A stretch of DNA of 9,071 nucleotides from positions 1 to 9,071 of the forward strand of contig JAUXST010000500.1 in NCBI GenBank assembly GCA_030679805.1. Direction: 5' to 3'. The DNA comes from Reyranella sp. GTDB lineage: Bacteria > Pseudomonadota > Alphaproteobacteria > Reyranellales > Reyranellaceae. Of the stretch, positions 7,224 to 9,071 are shown in pieces (position 1 is the first letter of the stretch; each line of letters opens with the position of its first letter). The notes under the pieces were generated by a model, which made no database searches, was not told where the DNA came from, and saw nothing but the letters and a program-made list of their open reading frames with translations. A program made the position numbers and the translations under genes.

Positions 7224-7982
7224 ATGAAACTGGCCGGCAAAGTGGCGTTGGTGACGGGCGCGCAGCAAGGCATCGGAGCGGCCATCGCCGTGGCCTTGGC
7301 CGGGGAGGGCGCCGATGTGGTGCTCACCTGGCTCGACGACCGGCCTGCCGCCGAGGCCGTGGCCGCCAGGATCCGGGAGGCCGGCCGCCGTGCCCACCTT
7401 TTCAAGGCCGACGTCGCCCGGCTTTCCGAGGTCGAGGCGATGGTGGCCGAGACCGTCCGCGCGCTCGGCGCCCCCGACATCCTGGTGAACAACGCCGGCA
7501 TCTATCCCCGCGTGCCGCTGCTCGAGATGCGCGAGAGTGATTGGGATCATGTGCTCGACATCAATCTGAAGGCCGGCTGCTTTGCCACCATCGCCATGGC
7601 CAAGGCACTGATTGCGGCGGGCCGGTCGGGCGGTTCGGTGATCAACCTTTCCTCGTCGGCGATCCGCGGCGCGGTGCGCGGTGTGCACTACAGCGCCAGC
7701 AAGGGCGGCGTGGTGTCGATGACGCGGGCGCTGGCGCTCGAACTCGCGCCTTACAACATCCGGGTCAACGCCATCGCACCCGGCCTCACCGACACCGCCC
7801 AGCCGCGCTATGGCAACAGCGACGATGAGCTGGTGGAGATGGCGCGGGCCACCATCCCGCTCGGCGGCCGGCTGCTGACGCCCGAGCAGATCGCCCGCAC
7901 TGCGGTGTTCCTGGCATCCGACGACTCGAACGCCACGACCGGTCAGGTTCTGCACGTCAACGGCGGCTCCTACATGCCTTGA
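7224..7982 (+). CDS. Short-chain dehydrogenase/reductase (FabG-like SDR)
   Basis: This 252-residue classical SDR has all key elements: the nucleotide-binding TGAQQGIG (11-18), Asp63, NNAG (89-92), Asn114, Ser143, and the catalytic YSASK with Tyr156 and Lys160. The VNAIAPGLTDT segment (181-191) and the C-terminal GQVLHVNGGSYMP are also typical. It should be a cytoplasmic NAD(P)-dependent oxidoreductase of the 3-oxoacyl-ACP reductase / sugar or alcohol dehydrogenase type. The substrate cannot be assigned, and a generic FabG label would be a guess. The cofactor preference is not clear from the second beta strand (VVLTWLDDR). The ATG at 7224 is preferred over a GTG at 7182 because MKLAGKVALVTG is the usual SDR N-terminus and CGGGGA lies seven to eight bases upstream. 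It is divergent from rpmI and 65 bases ahead of the next plus-strand gene. Confidence 0.93.
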   Translation: MKLAGKVALVTGAQQGIGAAIAVALAGEGADVVLTWLDDRPAAEAVAARIREAGRRAHLFKADVARLSEVEAMVAETVRALGAPDILVNNAGIYPRVPLLEMRESDWDHVLDINLKAGCFATIAMAKALIAAGRSGGSVINLSSSAIRGAVRGVHYSASKGGVVSMTRALALELAPYNIRVNAIAPGLTDTAQPRYGNSDDELVEMARATIPLGGRLLTPEQIARTAVFLASDDSNATTGQVLHVNGGSYMP

Positions 7983-8047
7983 GGCCGAGCCGCGATGGCA
8001 ACCATCATGGTCGTCGTGCGTTATTCGGCGCGGGAAGGACACCACTC

Positions 8048-8869
8048 ATGACGAAAATCGCAACCTTTGCCGTTCTCGCGCTCCTTGCGGCGGCGACCTG
8101 CCACGCGCAAACGGCCACGCCGGTTGCATCAGAGCCTGTCGTTGCCCAGTCCAGTTCCGAGCGCGTGCGCGACAACCCGGCCCTCCAGTACGTTCTGATC
8201 AAGTCCGTGGCCGCCCAGGTGATCGGCATCGTCGATGCGCGGGCGCTGCCGGTCGACCCCGAGGGCTACAACCTGCTGAAGTACTGCTGGACGTCCGCCA
8301 ACGTCCTCGGCGACTGGTCGGAGCACGCGGGTCTTACGGGCGAAATGGTGACAAGGGCCCTGGAAACCTATTCCTGGGCGCGCGACCTCAGCCGTGCAGG
8401 TTATCCGGTGGCGGCGGTCGCTGAGGCGATCGGCCGGTACGAGGCGATCCTTGTCGCCGCTGGCTTCACCGAGCCGGCCCGCGACTATGCGCTCGATGCG
8501 CTGGTCGGTACGCTGGAGGAAATTCGTCGTGGCGCGCCGGGGGCGGCCAAGATCTTCAAGGTCAACCGTTGTGGCCGGGAAATCCGCTCGCTGGCGCTCA
8601 ACCACAAGACGGCCCCCGAAGGCGGTCGCGCGCGGTTCATTCCCTACGTGCTGCATCGGGTCTGCAGCGCCCAGCAGCTCGATCCCGACGATCTGGTGCG
8701 CTGCGACTACTGGATAAATGCCAAGGCGGAAGGCCCGATGTCGTTCGCGGGTCCGATGGCCTATAGCGTGCGCTGGCCGGATGGCACGGTGGGAACCGGC
8801 CATTTCGACCCCGACTCCTCGCGCGACGTCGGAATCGTGACGTTGCGCGAGCGGCTACTGAAGAAATAG
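8048..8869 (+). CDS. Secreted/periplasmic protein of unknown function
   Basis: This 273-residue protein starts with a clear signal peptide (MTKIATFAVLALLAAATCHA, likely cut after residue 20). Cys18 is preceded by Thr rather than Gly, Ala or Ser, so a lipoprotein signal is unlikely. The mature part has four cysteines (80, 175, 206, 219) that could form two disulfides in the periplasm. The middle (about 95-165) looks alpha-helical. The C-terminal third contains an aromatic segment (YSVRWPDGTVGTGHFDPDSS) that looks like beta strands. I do not recognise the family and see no catalytic motif. The ATG at 8048 has GGAAGGA (8033-8039) eight bases upstream and gives the signal peptide directly, so it is preferred over an in-frame start at 7979. 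It follows the SDR gene on the same strand by 65 bases, possibly as an operon, and converges on infC. Confidence 0.85.
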   Translation: MTKIATFAVLALLAAATCHAQTATPVASEPVVAQSSSERVRDNPALQYVLIKSVAAQVIGIVDARALPVDPEGYNLLKYCWTSANVLGDWSEHAGLTGEMVTRALETYSWARDLSRAGYPVAAVAEAIGRYEAILVAAGFTEPARDYALDALVGTLEEIRRGAPGAAKIFKVNRCGREIRSLALNHKTAPEGGRARFIPYVLHRVCSAQQLDPDDLVRCDYWINAKAEGPMSFAGPMAYSVRWPDGTVGTGHFDPDSSRDVGIVTLRERLLKK

Positions 8870-8888
8870 AAGGCAAGAAATAGAAGGC
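8861..8888 (+). repeat. 14-base perfect tandem duplication across a stop codon
   Basis: AAGAAATAGAAGGC occurs twice back to back (8861-8874 and 8875-8888). The first copy contains the last two Lys codons and the TAG stop of the secreted protein gene. The second copy is entirely downstream. It is most simply explained by replication slippage. Confidence 0.9.
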
Positions 8889-8892
8889 TGGC

Positions 8893-8914
8893 CTGGCGCC
8901 TACTTCGGCGCCAG
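8893..8914 (-). terminator. Possible terminator hairpin at the end of infC
   Basis: CTGGCGCC (8893-8900) and GGCGCCAG (8907-8914) form a perfect eight-base-pair stem with a six-base loop. The infC stop codon lies inside it. On the minus strand a moderately T-rich stretch (CTTCTATTTCTT) follows several bases after the stem. On the plus strand there is no T-run. This is a weak intrinsic terminator at best, although it is placed where one would be expected between convergent genes. Confidence 0.4.
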
Positions 8915-9071
8915 CACCATGATCATCTGCCGGCCTTCCATGCGCGGCATCGATTCGATCTTGGTCAGCGGGTCCATCTCGCCACGTACGCGGTTGAGGA
9001 CCTGGAGTCCGAGTTCGGAGTGAACCATCTCGCGACCGCGGAAACGCAGGGTGACCTTCACCTTGTCGCCT
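8900..9071 (-). CDS. infC: Translation initiation factor IF-3, C-terminal part (runs off the window)
   Basis: Read on the minus strand from the window edge, this is the last 56 codons of infC plus a TAG stop (8902-8900). The peptide contains [17 protein letters not shown], then [20 protein letters not shown] and ends QMIMVLAPK. These are the final beta strands and C-terminus of IF-3, which binds the 30S subunit, prevents premature 50S joining and checks the start codon. The N-terminal domain, linker and start lie beyond 9071, so the unusual start codon often used by infC cannot be checked. It is on the same strand as rpmI-rplT, but two plus-strand genes intervene. The longer frames on the other strand here are not coding. 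Confidence 0.96.
   Translation of the reverse strand, partial: GDKVKVTLRFRGREMVHSELGLQVLNRVRGEMDPLTKIESMPRMEGRQMIMVLAPK

Noticed and set aside
7152..8045. 297-residue minus-strand reading frame opposite the SDR gene
   Set aside because: It is an antisense shadow of a clear SDR with intact catalytic motifs and has no domain content.

Overview
The window looks like chromosomal DNA of a high-GC alphaproteobacterium. The strong third-position G/C bias, the protein sequences of pheS, pheT, lepA, L20 and L35, and the infC / rpmI-rplT-pheS-pheT neighbourhood all point that way. I cannot place it below class level from the sequence alone. Almost everything here is translation housekeeping, and I see no defence system, CRISPR array, biosynthetic cluster or intact transposon.

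Layout. Bases 7-243 hold a small XRE-type DNA-binding protein with atypical codon use. Bases 244-364 hold nothing I can name. A tRNA-Ser(GGA) gene lies on the minus strand at 365-454 with a recognisable promoter at 475-502. A small membrane protein of unknown function (562-921, plus strand) runs tail to tail into lepA (922-2724, minus strand), with the two stop codons touching. Bases 2725-2864 carry a palindromic mobile-type repeat. Next, all on the minus strand, come pheT (2865-5264), pheS (5261-6361), rplT (6469-6825) and rpmI (6829-7032). A terminator-like hairpin lies between rplT and pheS, and a good promoter lies upstream of rpmI at 7151-7179. Two plus-strand genes follow: a short-chain dehydrogenase (7224-7982) and a secreted protein of unknown function (8048-8869). 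The window ends inside the 3' part of infC (8900-9071, minus strand).

How the genes fit together. rpmI and rplT form one transcript for two 50S proteins. pheS and pheT overlap by 4 bases (ATGA) and encode the two subunits of phenylalanyl-tRNA synthetase. lepA (elongation factor 4) lies downstream of pheT and may once have been directly joined to that operon, because removing the palindromic element leaves a spacer of about 12-25 bases. infC lies on the same strand as rpmI but is separated from it by the two opposite-strand genes.

The points most worth a second look are the palindromic element with flanking direct repeats between pheT and lepA, the foreign-looking regulator beside the 3' end of tRNA-Ser, and the terminator or attenuator in front of pheS that has no visible leader peptide.
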